Assembly (NCBI GenBank): GCA_945889645.1
Contig: CAMDCA010000007.1
Coordinates: forward strand, 1 to 62,479
Origin: Rhizobium sp. Q54
GTDB taxonomy: Bacteria; Pseudomonadota; Alphaproteobacteria; UBA2966; CAIVPW01
Direction: 5' to 3'
Length of the DNA: 62,479 nt
The notes beneath the pieces are model-generated. The model saw nothing but the letters and a program-made list of their open reading frames with translations. It was not told the DNA's origin and ran no database searches. The position numbers and the translations under genes are program-made. Of the stretch, positions 28,770-37,144 are shown in pieces (position 1 is the first letter of the stretch; the number at the start of each line of letters is the position of its first letter).

Positions 28770-28827
28770 GGCGTCAACTTGGGAGCGGCGGCTGTGAGCG
28801 TCAAGCCGCGCGGTGTACCTTCCTTTG

Positions 28828-29901
28828 ATGGAACCTTCTGATTGGATGCCGATCGCCGCCATCGCCGCCGCGGTCGCGAGCCTGATCGCGGTCGTTGTCG
28901 TCGTGGTGGTTGCCGTCGGCCGCATGGGCCGCCTGCGCGACATGTTCATCGAGCTCGGCGCCTCGCAGGAGGTCATCCACAACACCGTCCGCGAGCGCCT
29001 CAACGAATTGGGCGTGCGGGTCGGAGACGGGCTCAATCGCTCGGATCGCACCATTGGCGAGATCCGCGAGCGGCTCGCGGTGATCGATACCGCACAGAAG
29101 AACCTCATCGAGCTGTCCACCCAGGTGGTCGGACTGCAGGACATCCTGTCCAACAAGCAGGCGCGCGGTGCTTTTGGCGAGGTCCAGCTCAAGGACATCA
29201 TCGAGGCCGCGCTGCCGCCGTCGGCCTACGCGTTCCAAAAGACCCTGTCGAACGGCAAGCGGGCCGACTGCCTGATCCTGCTGCCCAACCCGCCGGGGCC
29301 GATCGCCATCGACTCCAAGTTCCCGCTGGAAAGCTTCCAGGCGCTGCGCAACGCCAAGGACGACGGGGCGCGGGTCAACGCGGCGCGGCAGTTCACCCGC
29401 GACGTCAACACCCACATCGCCGACATCGCGGAGCGCTACATCGTGCAAAACGAAACGGCCGAGTCGGCGCTGCTGTTCCTGCCGTCCGAGGCGATCTATG
29501 CCGAGTTGCACAGCAACTTCCGCAACTGCATCGAGGAGTCGTACCGGCGCCGCGTGTACATCGTGTCGCCCACCACACTGTGGGCAACGTTGAATACGAT
29601 CCGCGCCATCCTGCGCGATGTCCGCATGCGCGAGCAGGCCGAAGTCATCCAGCGCGAGGTGCTGGTGCTGCTGACGGACGTCCAACGCCTGGATGAGCGC
29701 GTCACCAAGGTCGGCAACAACTTCGACACGACGACCAAGAGCTTCGCCGACGTCCGCATCTCGATCGACAAGATCCTGCGCCGGGCCGAAAAGATCCAAG
29801 AGGTGGAACTGAAGGTGCAGGACGGGACGGTGACTCCGGAGCGCGGCCTGCAGGCGAAGGTGCCCGATCCGCACGCACCAACTTTGTTCCCGCGGCCCTA
29901 G
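28828..29901 (+). CDS. rmuC: DNA recombination protein RmuC
   Basis: RmuC proteins carry a membrane helix and a PD-(D/E)XK-type nuclease-like domain, and limit recombination at short inverted repeats. The 357-residue product has a membrane helix near the N-terminus (about 10-30, Val-rich), a coiled part, then [47 protein letters not shown] and [15 protein letters not shown], all standard RmuC words. ATG 28828 is the natural start; a GTG five codons upstream is also possible. Its TAG stop shares the palindrome CTAG with the convergent recR stop. Confidence 0.92.
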   Translation: MEPSDWMPIAAIAAAVASLIAVVVVVVVAVGRMGRLRDMFIELGASQEVIHNTVRERLNELGVRVGDGLNRSDRTIGEIRERLAVIDTAQKNLIELSTQVVGLQDILSNKQARGAFGEVQLKDIIEAALPPSAYAFQKTLSNGKRADCLILLPNPPGPIAIDSKFPLESFQALRNAKDDGARVNAARQFTRDVNTHIADIAERYIVQNETAESALLFLPSEAIYAELHSNFRNCIEESYRRRVYIVSPTTLWATLNTIRAILRDVRMREQAEVIQREVLVLLTDVQRLDERVTKVGNNFDTTTKSFADVRISIDKILRRAEKIQEVELKVQDGTVTPERGLQAKVPDPHAPTLFPRP

Positions 29902-30503
29902 CCGACGGGCCGCCGGGACTTGACGGCCCAGCCCAAGGTTCCGTCGTCGAGGTAATCGAGTTCACCACCCATCGGCATGCCGTGGGCGAGCGCGGTGACC
30001 TTGACGTCGGTGCCGACCAGGCAATCGGCGATGTAGTGCGCCGTGGTCTGGCCTTCGACCGTGGCGTTGGTGGCGAGGATGACCTCGCGCACCTCGTCTA
30101 GGCGCGCGCGCGACAGCAGCGCCGGGATGCTGAGGTCGTCGGGATTGACGCCGTCGAGGGCCGACAGCGTGCCGCCGAGCACGTGGTAGCGGCCGCGATA
30201 GGCGCCGGCGCGCTCCAAGGCCCACAGGTCGGCGACGTCTTCGACGACGCATAGCTGCGAGACGTCGCGGCGCGTGTCGCGGCAAATGGCGCACGGGTCG
30301 GCCGAGTCGAGATTGCCGCACACACCGCAGCGCCGCACGTTGACGGCGGCGCGTGTCAGCGCATCAGCGAGCGGGATCAGCAGCGCGTCCCGCTTGCGCA
30401 CCAGGTACAGCGCGGCGCGGCGGGCGGATCGGGGCCCTAGGCCGGGCAGCTTGGCGAGGAGCTGCATAAGGCGGTCGAGGTCGGTGGAGCCGAGGTCAGA
30501 CAT
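29898..30503 (-). CDS. recR: Recombination mediator RecR
   Basis: RecR works with RecF/RecO to load RecA on gapped DNA. The 201-residue protein has the helix-hairpin-helix [18 protein letters not shown], a four-cysteine zinc finger ([16 protein letters not shown]) and the Toprim segment [14 protein letters not shown] to [15 protein letters not shown]. Length is normal. It follows ybaB by 24 bases, completing the usual dnaX-ybaB-recR set. Confidence 0.96.
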   Translation of the reverse strand: MSDLGSTDLDRLMQLLAKLPGLGPRSARRAALYLVRKRDALLIPLADALTRAAVNVRRCGVCGNLDSADPCAICRDTRRDVSQLCVVEDVADLWALERAGAYRGRYHVLGGTLSALDGVNPDDLSIPALLSRARLDEVREVILATNATVEGQTTAHYIADCLVGTDVKVTALAHGMPMGGELDYLDDGTLGWAVKSRRPVG

Positions 30504-30527
30504 TCGACAGGCGAGTGCGTTCGCCGA

Positions 30528-30854
30528 TTACATCGGCAGGCCGAAACCCGGGGGCAGGCTGAGGCCGCCGGTGGCTTTGCCGATTTCGTCGTGGACGATC
30601 TCGGCGACCTTGGTGCGGGCGTCGTTGTGGGCGGCGACGATGAGGTCGTTGAGCATTGCCTTGTCCTCGCCGTCGAGCAGCGACGGGTCGATCTTGAGGC
30701 GGCGCATCTCGCCCTTGCCGGTGAGGGTGATCTCGACCAGGCCGCCGCCGGAGGTGCCGGTCGCTTCGGTCAGGGCGATCTTGGCCTGGGCTTCCTCGAT
30801 GCGGCCCTGGATGTCCTTCGCCTGGCGCATCATCTGGCCGATGTTCTTCAGCAT
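30528..30854 (-). CDS. ybaB: YbaB/EbfC nucleoid-associated protein
   Basis: The 108-residue protein has MLKNIGQMMRQAKDIQGRIE, then GGGLVEITLTGKGEMRRLKID and LNDLIVAAHNDARTKV, which match YbaB/EbfC. It binds DNA as a tweezer-like dimer and is co-transcribed with dnaX and recR in most bacteria. The ATG at 30854 is preceded by GAGGA; the 3' end of dnaX lies 10 bases upstream. Confidence 0.94.
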   Translation of the reverse strand: MLKNIGQMMRQAKDIQGRIEEAQAKIALTEATGTSGGGLVEITLTGKGEMRRLKIDPSLLDGEDKAMLNDLIVAAHNDARTKVAEIVHDEIGKATGGLSLPPGFGLPM

Positions 30855-30864
30855 CTGCGGGTCC

Positions 30865-32625
30865 TCAAAAGATGTCTTCGTCGCTCGGCGGCGGGATGTC
30901 GTCGCTGGGCGGCGGCTCGGGAGTTTTCTCGACGTCGCGCACTTCGCGGATCTCGGCACCGGGGAAGGCGGCGAGGACCGCCTGCACGGCCGGGTCCTGC
31001 TTGGCCTCGGCGACGCGCTGGGCCTTACGGGCAGTTTCGCGCTCGGCCAGGGTCGGGGCGCCGCCCTCTTTGGCTGCGACCACCGACCAAGACTGACCGG
31101 TCCATCCATTGAGGGCGCGCTGCAGTCGGCCGGGGAGGTCCTTGGCGGCGTTGGTAGCCAGGCGGAACTCGATGGCGCCGGGGGCGTACGAGATCAGGTG
31201 GACGCCGCTGATGAGTTCGGCGCGGAGCTTGGGCTCACCGCGCTCGCCGGCGAGGGCCACGACAGAGTCGAAGTCGGGGATGGCGAGCAAGGGCCGCGTC
31301 TGTTGAGGCGGCGCCGCGGCACGCGTCGTGATGATGGGCGCCAGCGGCGGGCGGTTGGGCTTGGGGTGGTCGCGCGGGTCGAGGTGGGCGCGGAGGTCGC
31401 GGATGATGGCTTGGGGCGGCGGGATCGGGGCGCTGCGCACCGGGCGGGCCATGATCTCGGCGCTGGTGCGCTGGGTGAGCTTTTCGACCACCTCGGCGGG
31501 GCTGGGCAGCTCGGCGACGTAGGCCAGGCGCACCAGGACCATTTCGATGGCGGCCATAGGATCGGGAGCCTGCCCGGCTTCTTCGAGGCCCTTGAGCAGC
31601 ATCGACCAGGCGCGCGCCAGGGTCGGCATCGACACCTTGGTGGCGACGGCGCGGCCGCGTTCCTGTTCGGCGGCGGTGCGCGCGTTGCGCTCGGTGATGT
31701 TGGGGACGGCTTTGAGGCGCGTCAGCCAGTGCACGAGATCGAGCAGGTCTTGCAGCACCAGCACCGGGTCGGCGCCGAGATCGTACTGGCTGCGCAGGTT
31801 GCCGAGCGAGGCCGCGACGTTGCCGGCCAGCAACGAGTCGAGCAGGTCTAGCGTGGCGCCGCGGTCGGCGAGGCCGAGCATCTCCTGCACCAGTGCGGGA
31901 GTGACGCCGTCGGTAGCGAGAGCCATCGCCTGATCGAGCAGCGACAGGCCGTCGCGTACGGAACCGTCGGCGGCGCGGCCGAGCATGGCGGCGGCCTCGG
32001 GCTCCAGCGTGACGTTCTCCTTGGCGGAGATATTAGTCAGGTGCTGGGCCATCAGGTCGGGCTCGACGCGGCGCAGGTCGAAGCGCTGGCAGCGCGACAG
32101 GATGGTGAGCGGCAGCTTGCGCGCCTCGGTGGTGGCGAACACGAAGGTGACGTGCGGCGGCGGCTCTTCCAGCGTCTTGAGCAGCGCGTTGAACGCCGCC
32201 TTCGACAGCATGTGCACTTCGTCGAGGATGTAGACCTTGGTGCGGGCGGCGGCCGGCGCATAGCGCGCGCCTTCGGTCAGCGCACGGATGTCGTCAACGC
32301 CGGTGTGGGTGGCGGCGTCCATCTCGAGGACGTCCACGGCGCGGTCGTCGGCGATCGACTTGCAGTTGTCGCACACGCCGCACGGCGTGACGGTGGGCCC
32401 GCCCTTGCCGTCCGGCCCGGCGCAATTGAGGGCGCGGGCGAGGATGCGGGCGGTGGTGGTCTTGCCGACGCCGCGCACGCCGGTGAGCAGGAAGGCGTGG
32501 GCGATGCGCCCCGACGAGAACGCATTGGTCAGCGTGCGCACCAGCACGTCCTGGCCGACCAGCTCGGCAAGGGTCGTTGGACGGTATTTGCGCGCTAGGA
32601 CGCGGTAGGAGGGTGCCTCAGGCAT
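30865..32625 (-). CDS. dnaX: DNA polymerase III subunits gamma and tau
   Basis: DnaX is the clamp-loader ATPase. The 586-residue product begins MPEAPSYRVLARKYRPTT, followed by Walker A GVRGVGKTTTARI, a zinc module (CGVCDNCKSI) and Walker B KVYILDEVHMLSKAAFNALL. The C-terminal third is the tau-specific, Pro-rich part. ATG 32625 is the right start: the frame stays open upstream, but that part crosses an interspersed repeat and the SRP RNA. I found no convincing slippery site plus stop for making gamma. Confidence 0.95.
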   Translation of the reverse strand: MPEAPSYRVLARKYRPTTLAELVGQDVLVRTLTNAFSSGRIAHAFLLTGVRGVGKTTTARILARALNCAGPDGKGGPTVTPCGVCDNCKSIADDRAVDVLEMDAATHTGVDDIRALTEGARYAPAAARTKVYILDEVHMLSKAAFNALLKTLEEPPPHVTFVFATTEARKLPLTILSRCQRFDLRRVEPDLMAQHLTNISAKENVTLEPEAAAMLGRAADGSVRDGLSLLDQAMALATDGVTPALVQEMLGLADRGATLDLLDSLLAGNVAASLGNLRSQYDLGADPVLVLQDLLDLVHWLTRLKAVPNITERNARTAAEQERGRAVATKVSMPTLARAWSMLLKGLEEAGQAPDPMAAIEMVLVRLAYVAELPSPAEVVEKLTQRTSAEIMARPVRSAPIPPPQAIIRDLRAHLDPRDHPKPNRPPLAPIITTRAAAPPQQTRPLLAIPDFDSVVALAGERGEPKLRAELISGVHLISYAPGAIEFRLATNAAKDLPGRLQRALNGWTGQSWSVVAAKEGGAPTLAERETARKAQRVAEAKQDPAVQAVLAAFPGAEIREVRDVEKTPEPPPSDDIPPPSDEDIF

Positions 32626-32658
32626 TGACGCGCAGTGTAATGGGATTCCCCGCCAGCC

Positions 32659-32687
32659 CTGGATTGCTTCGCTTCGCTCGCAATGAC
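32659..32687. repeat. Interspersed palindromic repeat, one-arm copy
   Basis: The 29-base stretch beginning CTGGATTGCTTCGC and ending CGCAATGAC matches the left arm of the two-arm copy at 5750-5784 with small differences. It lies in the dnaX leader, between the SRP RNA and the dnaX start. If translated on the minus strand it gives the familiar repeat peptide HCERSEAIQ. Confidence 0.75.
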
Positions 32688-32806
32688 GAGTCCCCAAGGC
32701 CCCGCGTCCCGGGGCCCCCGCGCACGGGTGTTGCAAGCGTCGTGCCCGTGGCGCGCCTGGGCGCGCCAGCGCCCGTCCCGGGCGACGTCGGGCGCGGGGA
32801 AGTTTA

Positions 32807-32907
32807 GGTGGGAGACTGGACGAACGACCCGGAGCCGGCTCGTTACGGTTGCTTCCTTCCGGACCTGGCCGGGTTGGCGAGGGTTCCGTCCGCCCGCCAG
32901 CCTCCCG
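32807..32907 (-). ncRNA. ffs: Signal recognition particle RNA (small bacterial 4.5S type)
   Basis: Read on the minus strand, the apical hairpin core of SRP RNA is present: GGCCAGGTCCGGAAGGAAGC around 32852-32871, with the conserved GGAAG and AGCA-type tetraloop and asymmetric loop region. The flanks pair over most of the length: GGGAGGCTGG at the 5' end (from 32907) with CCAGTCTCCC at the 3' end (to 32810). The size of about 100 bases is normal. It binds Ffh to target membrane proteins. It lies directly upstream of dnaX, as in many alphaproteobacteria. Ends are estimated from pairing to within a few bases. Confidence 0.9.
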
Positions 32908-32939
32908 GGGGGAGAAGTAGGGGGCGGGGGTAGCGCGAG

Positions 32940-33182
32940 TCAACGTGCAGGGACGCATGGCGAGACCCGGCGCGACGTTCGGCCGCCTACTTGCCTCTCA
33001 TCCAGCCAGTCTGCACGGATGCCGAGGTGGGTCAGCAGGATGCGGAACTTGAGGTCAAGGTCGGAGCTGACCATGCTGACGCGCGCCGTCTCGATGACCT
33101 GGGAGAGGGCCTGACCCTCCTGAAGGGGCGGCAGGGCGAAGCCGGCGGCCGAGCAGCCGCGTAGGTACTCATACGAGTACAC
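32940..33182 (-). CDS. Short hypothetical protein (doubtful)
   Basis: An 80-residue frame from a GTG at 33182 has acceptable composition in its first 60 residues (ETARVSMVSSDLDLKFRILL, then HLGIRADWLDER), which look like an amphipathic helical domain. The last 15 residues are Arg-rich and run toward the SRP RNA. I recognise no family and see no clear ribosome site. It may be a degraded gene. Confidence 0.3.
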   Translation of the reverse strand: MYSYEYLRGCSAAGFALPPLQEGQALSQVIETARVSMVSSDLDLKFRILLTHLGIRADWLDERQVGGRTSRRVSPCVPAR

Positions 33183-33247
33183 AAGTGGTCGCCAGTTGCG
33201 AATGCTGTGTTGGGTAGGCAGGAAACCGCTGGGTTGCGAGGTCGTAC

Positions 33248-33577
33248 ATGAAGGCAGGCAATCGAGTCAGGCCCACCGTGGAAGAATGCGAAGGGCAAGT
33301 CCGTGCCCTGTTGGAGTCCTGCTCGGCATGGCGCGCGCACGCCTCGAACCTGCGTCAATCCGCCGAAGAGGCGAGTGACCTTGGGTCGAGGAAGATGTTG
33401 ACGGGGATGGCCGAGGAATGGGAACGGCGCGCAGAGACGGAACGATCCAGAGCGAAAGAGTGCACGGCACTCCGAAATCGACCGGCCGAATGCGGCATGT
33501 CAGCGTGCCCTCTGGTGAACGACGGGGCGCATACAGTTCCCCTGGGTGCGTGCCAGCGTCACCAGTCGCGGCGATAG
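33248..33577 (+). CDS. Small helical hypothetical protein
   Basis: The 109-residue frame starts at ATG 33248 with GAGG ten bases before it. Residues 10-70 look like a real helical domain (ALLESCSAWRAHASNLRQSA, then KMLTGMAEEWERRAETERSR), similar in style to small alphaproteobacterial proteins with a conserved EEWERLA-type helix. The last 35 residues are Cys/Arg-rich and unlike it. The TAG stop is directly in frame with the next open frame, which suggests decay or loss of a longer gene arrangement. Confidence 0.45.
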   Translation: MKAGNRVRPTVEECEGQVRALLESCSAWRAHASNLRQSAEEASDLGSRKMLTGMAEEWERRAETERSRAKECTALRNRPAECGMSACPLVNDGAHTVPLGACQRHQSRR

Positions 33578-33580
33578 ATT

Positions 33581-33967
33581 GTGTGGTCGGTGCGCTACCC
33601 GTTCGGCTACGACTACGTCGAGCGGACGGTCACCACCGAGGTGGAGGAGGGCGCCGACTTGGTCGGCACCCTCATCGTGCTCGACGACGGCCCCGCCTGG
33701 TTCACCGGGCAAGGCATCACCAACGCCGACGCGACGCGTTTCCTGACGGAGACCAATGCCACGGCGTGGTTCGTCTCGGCCGGCGTGTTGGCGGCGGTGG
33801 AGTGGATCAAGTCGGCTCCCGACCGCGGCATCCTGTTTCCCGAGTTCGCGGACCATGCCGCGATCAACGACAACTTCCTGCGCTGGTGCGATCCGAAGGG
33901 ATTCACGTCCTACGCGGTGTCCAGGTACGTAGTCGTGCGGATTGGTCGCGCTGCGGATCGCCGGTAG
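33581..33967 (+). pseudogene. Possible C-terminal fragment of a homospermidine synthase-like protein
   Basis: The frame opens right after a TAG and reads VERTVTTEVEEGADLVGTLI, AWFTGQGITNADATRFL and NATAWFVSAGVLAAVEWIKS followed by GILFPEFADH. The order and spacing recall the C-terminal part of homospermidine synthases (a TTE segment, a YWYGSQLS-like segment, NAT followed by VLAGMVWAL). Full enzymes are about 480 residues; here only about 120 remain and no NAD-binding part is found upstream. It may be a short independent protein instead. The comparison is from memory of the family, not an alignment. Confidence 0.35.
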
Positions 33968-34028
33968 TCCCAATCCGGGACTTGGCAGCGGCTTCCTGCC
34001 GTTCATAGCGCCAACAAGGATTGTGACC

Positions 34029-34418
34029 ATGTCGCACTATCACGCTGTCGTTTGGATCGATCATGCGGAGGCCCGCGTCCAGGAGTTCTCCGGTGCAGTG
34101 ACCGAGCGCAAACACGTTCGCAACCAGCACCGTCGTCATTTGCACCACAAGTCGGGCGTTATCGGTTCCGGCAAGGCCTGCCCCGATCTTGCCTTTCTCA
34201 AGGATGTCGCCGCCAACCTGATGGATGCGGGCGAGATTCTTGTGCTCGGTCCGGGCAACGCAAAGCTCGACCTGTTGCGCTACCTGCACACGCATTTGCC
34301 GGCACTGGAGGCCAAGGTCGTCGGTATCGAGACGGCGGACCATCCTACCGACGCGCAGGTCGTGGCCCATGCGCGCGCATACTTCGCCGCCGCCGACCGG
34401 ATGCTGCCGCGCACTTAG
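34029..34418 (+). CDS. Small protein annotated in relatives as translational machinery protein (eRF1/host-attachment-like)
   Basis: The 129-residue protein begins MSHYHAVVWIDHAEARVQEF, has HHKSGVIGSG and GEILVLGPGNAKLDLLRYLH, and ends GIETADHPTDAQVVAHARAY then FAAADRM. This pattern matches a small family widely named translational machinery protein, related to the eRF1 N-terminal fold. No activity is proven. The ATG has AAGGA 11 bases upstream. It stands alone between small fragments. Confidence 0.72.
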   Translation: MSHYHAVVWIDHAEARVQEFSGAVTERKHVRNQHRRHLHHKSGVIGSGKACPDLAFLKDVAANLMDAGEILVLGPGNAKLDLLRYLHTHLPALEAKVVGIETADHPTDAQVVAHARAYFAAADRMLPRT

Positions 34419-34681
34419 TGGCCCCGGTCTGGAATCAATAGTCCCACCGGAGTCTTCTTCCGGCGGGGCCCATTCGATTCCGCGCCAGCGCGTTTAGTTC
34501 AGCTTCTCCGCCTGTGCGAGCTACGCCACCACGCCGCGTCATCGAAGGCTTGCTGGCGGTCGAGGATGAGCCCGCCGACGACCTGAAGAACATGCCGGAA
34601 GGCCTGCCGGTCGAGTCGGGGCGTTGCCAAAGGATCGCATCCGCCTCTCGCCGGCTCTAGCCGCGGCCGCCGCCGGGCGCT
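34419..34681. other. Intergenic stretch with a G/C hairpin, otherwise no gene seen
   Basis: A stem of CCC-CCGGA (34443-34451) and TCCGG-GGG (34459-34467) with one mismatch may end transcription after the preceding gene, but lacks a T-run. The rest has open frames in both directions without recognisable similarity. It may hold gene remains. Confidence 0.35.
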
Positions 34682-35344
34682 ATGCCTGCGGCCGTGGCCA
34701 AGCTTCCACCGGGCGTCCGTTGCAGCATCAGCGCCGACCTGCCGTCGCGTCGGCGGGCAGCGCTGCTGATCGACCGTGACGGCACGCTGGTGCGCGAGAT
34801 GCACTACCTGCACCGGGTCCGCGATCTGCGCCTGCAGGTGGGGTCGGCCGCCCTGGTCCGGGCCGCGAACGACGCCGGCCTGGGTGTAGCCCTGGTCAGC
34901 AACCAGTCGGGCATCGACCGCGGCATGTTCGGCTGGGACGCCTATGCCGCCATCGAGGCCGAGATCGACCGCCGCCTTGGGCGGGCAGGGGCCCACGTCG
35001 ACGCCCGGGTCGCCAACGCCTATCACCCCGATCACACCCTGCGTTGGGGCCGGGTCCAGGCCCTTTGGCGCAAGCCGGGGCCCGGCATGCTCCTGTGGGC
35101 AGTCGAAGCCCTGGGAGTAGCGCCGCGCCGGGCCTGGATGCTGGGCGACATGGCCAGCGACGCCGAGGCCGCCAAAGCGGCCGGCCTGGCGGGCTGCGTA
35201 CACCTATCTACCGGGCACGGCCGGGCACAGCGTCCGGCCGCCCTGGCTCTGGCGGGGAAGGGGTTCGCCGTCCTGCCCGCCGCCTCCATCGTCGAGGTCC
35301 ACGCCCTTCTGGCGGAACGCGGCATTTTGCCTACCCGCGGTTGA
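34682..35344 (+). CDS. HAD-IIIA phosphatase, GmhB / HisB-N-like
   Basis: The 220-residue protein has the HAD motif I LLIDRDGTLV (29-38), the motif II region VALVSNQSGIDRG, motif III Lys in WRKPGPGMLLWAVEAL and motif IV MLGDMASDAEAAKAAG. This matches D-glycero-D-manno-heptose 1,7-bisphosphate phosphatase and the N-terminal HisB phosphatase. The zinc-loop cysteines of classical GmhB are missing: AYHPDHTLRWGRVQALWRKP has none. It may therefore act on another sugar phosphate. It is followed by rpmJ 70 bases later. Confidence 0.72.
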   Translation: MPAAVAKLPPGVRCSISADLPSRRRAALLIDRDGTLVREMHYLHRVRDLRLQVGSAALVRAANDAGLGVALVSNQSGIDRGMFGWDAYAAIEAEIDRRLGRAGAHVDARVANAYHPDHTLRWGRVQALWRKPGPGMLLWAVEALGVAPRRAWMLGDMASDAEAAKAAGLAGCVHLSTGHGRAQRPAALALAGKGFAVLPAASIVEVHALLAERGILPTRG

Positions 35345-35414
35345 CTTGGGCCCGCCCGGCCGGTAAATGTCCCGCCCTCAGCCAAGAGCGCCGAAAAACG
35401 CCGGGAACTGTGCG

Positions 35415-35540
35415 ATGAAAGTTGTGAACTCGATCAAGACCCTGAAGACGCGCCACCGCGATTGCCGCGTCGTGCGCCGCAAGGGCCGCACCTACGTCAT
35501 CAACAAGACCAACCCGCGCTACAAGGTCCGCCAGGGCTAA
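35415..35540 (+). CDS. rpmJ: 50S ribosomal protein L36
   Basis: The 41-residue protein [20 protein letters not shown] (first 20 residues) continues [20 protein letters not shown] and is the cysteine-poor (C- type) form of L36 common in alphaproteobacteria. It belongs to the large ribosomal subunit. It stands as a single gene followed by a strong terminator. The upstream GmhB-like gene is probably a separate unit. Confidence 0.95.
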   Translation: MKVVNSIKTLKTRHRDCRVVRRKGRTYVINKTNPRYKVRQG

Positions 35541-35576
35541 ACCCCAGGCCGAGGCCACGCCAAGAGGCCAATAGGG

Positions 35577-35611
35577 CGCCGCGAACTTCGGTTCGCGGCG
35601 TTGTCGTTTCT
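35577..35611 (+). terminator. Intrinsic terminator after rpmJ
   Basis: A perfect ten-base stem CGCCGCGAAC (35577-35586) and GTTCGCGGCG (35591-35600) closes a TTCG tetraloop and is followed by TTGTCGTTTCT. The stem plus T-rich tail makes it the strongest plus-strand terminator in the window. Confidence 0.85.
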
Positions 35612-35662
35612 ATGGCCCCCGCTGGCGCCCCACTGCGGCGCAAACCCCACTATTCTCACCCC

Positions 35663-37144
35663 ATGCTGATGCCGGTCCCCGACGCTGGTGTGATCGCTCG
35701 CCGCGAAGAGCTGGCGGCGGCGTTGCGCGCCGTCGTGCCCACGGTCCTGAGTGACGAGGACTCGCGCCGGCCGTACGAGACCGATGGCCTCACCGCCTAT
35801 CGCCAGATGCCGCTCTTGGTCGCCCTGCCGGAAACGACGGCCCAGGTCGCCGCGGCTCTCAAGATCTGCGGCGCGTTCGGCGCCAAAGTGGTGCCGCGCG
35901 GCGCCGGTACCTCGCTGTCGGGCGGCGCGCTGCCGCTTGGGGACGGCGTGTTACTTGGCCTCGCCAAGTTCAACCGTATCTTGGACATCGACTTCGCCAA
36001 CCGCTGCGTCGTCGCCCAGCCAGGCGTCGCCAACCTGTCGATCACCAAGGCGGTCGAGTCGCGCGGCTTCTATTACGCTCCGGATCCATCCAGCCAGGTC
36101 GTGTGCTCGATCGGCGGCAACGTCGCCGAGAACGCGGGCGGAGTGCATTGCCTCAAATACGGCATGACCACCAACAACGTCCTGGGAGTCGAAGCCGTGC
36201 TGATGAGCGGCGAGGTGGTTCGCCTCGGCGGCAAGCACCTCGACGCCGGCGACTACGACCTGCTCGGCGTGCTCACAGGGTCGGAGGGCCTGCTCGCCGT
36301 TGTCACCGAAGTCACCGTGCGCATTCTGCGCAAGCCGGAAACCGCGCGCGCACTTCTGATCGGCTTTGCCGCCGTCGAAGCGGCCGGCGAGTGCGTCGCC
36401 CGCATCATCGCCGCCGGCATCATTCCGGCCGGCATGGAGCTGATGGACCGGCCGGCGATCCATGCCGCCGAGGCATTCACCCACGCCGGCTATCCGCTCG
36501 ACGCAGCCGCCATCCTGATCGTCGAACTCGACGGTCCGGCTGTGGAAGCCGAGGAGCTGTCGCGGCGCGCCGCCGACATCGCGCGCGCGGTGGGTGCCAC
36601 CAGCGTGCGCGCCAGCGCCAACGATGCCGAGCGCGTCAAGTTCTGGGCCGGACGCAAGGCGGCGTTCCCTGCCGTCGGCCGCATCTCGCCCGACTACTAC
36701 TGCATGGACGGCACCATTCCACGCCGCAAGCTGCCCGAGGTTCTCGCCCACATCGCCACGCTGTCGCAGCACTACGGCCTTGGCGTCGCCAACGTATTCC
36801 ACGCCGGCGATGGCAACCTGCATCCGCTCATTCTTTACGACGCCAACAAGGCAGGCGAGTTGGAGCGTGCCGAAGCATTCGGTGCCGACATCCTCAAGCA
36901 GTGTGTCGCCGTTGGTGGCGTGCTGACCGGTGAGCACGGCGTCGGCGTCGAGAAGCGCGACCTGATGGGCGAGATGTTCGACCAGGCCGACCTTGACCAG
37001 CAGCAGATGCTCAAGTGTGCGTTCGATCCGGCCGGTGCCCTCAACCCGGGCAAGGTATTTCCGACCCTGCATCGCTGCGCCGAACTGGGCCGCGTGCACG
37101 TGCACGGGGGCGAAGCGCGCTTCCCCGACGTGCCACGTCTCTGA
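35663..37144 (+). CDS. glcD: Glycolate oxidase subunit GlcD (FAD-linked)
   Basis: GlcD is the FAD-binding catalytic subunit of the membrane-linked glycolate oxidase that makes glyoxylate. The 493-residue protein has the PCMH-type FAD fold with VVPRGAGTSLSGGALPL and SIGGNVAENAGGVHCLKYG, and the C-terminal FAD-linked oxidase domain with FHAGDGNLHPLILYD and GGVLTGEHGVGVEKRD. ATG 35663 was chosen; ATG 35669 is also possible, and the frame upstream crosses rpmJ. It begins the coupled glcDEF operon. D-lactate dehydrogenase is an alternative family reading, but the glcE-glcF neighbours settle it. Confidence 0.95.
   Translation: MLMPVPDAGVIARREELAAALRAVVPTVLSDEDSRRPYETDGLTAYRQMPLLVALPETTAQVAAALKICGAFGAKVVPRGAGTSLSGGALPLGDGVLLGLAKFNRILDIDFANRCVVAQPGVANLSITKAVESRGFYYAPDPSSQVVCSIGGNVAENAGGVHCLKYGMTTNNVLGVEAVLMSGEVVRLGGKHLDAGDYDLLGVLTGSEGLLAVVTEVTVRILRKPETARALLIGFAAVEAAGECVARIIAAGIIPAGMELMDRPAIHAAEAFTHAGYPLDAAAILIVELDGPAVEAEELSRRAADIARAVGATSVRASANDAERVKFWAGRKAAFPAVGRISPDYYCMDGTIPRRKLPEVLAHIATLSQHYGLGVANVFHAGDGNLHPLILYDANKAGELERAEAFGADILKQCVAVGGVLTGEHGVGVEKRDLMGEMFDQADLDQQQMLKCAFDPAGALNPGKVFPTLHRCAELGRVHVHGGEARFPDVPRL

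Noticed and set aside
30865-31100. Programmed frameshift site in dnaX for making gamma
   Set aside because: No A-AAA-AAG-type slippery sequence with a nearby hairpin and stop was found in this G/C-rich gene.
32626-32958. N-terminal extension of dnaX
   Set aside because: It would translate an interspersed repeat and the SRP RNA gene; DnaX family proteins start at ATG 32625.
34499-35203. Minus-strand frame ending QVVGGLILDRQQAFDDAAWW, considered as a transposase remnant
   Set aside because: Most of it lies opposite the GmhB-like gene, and the short remaining piece has no recognised transposase motif.
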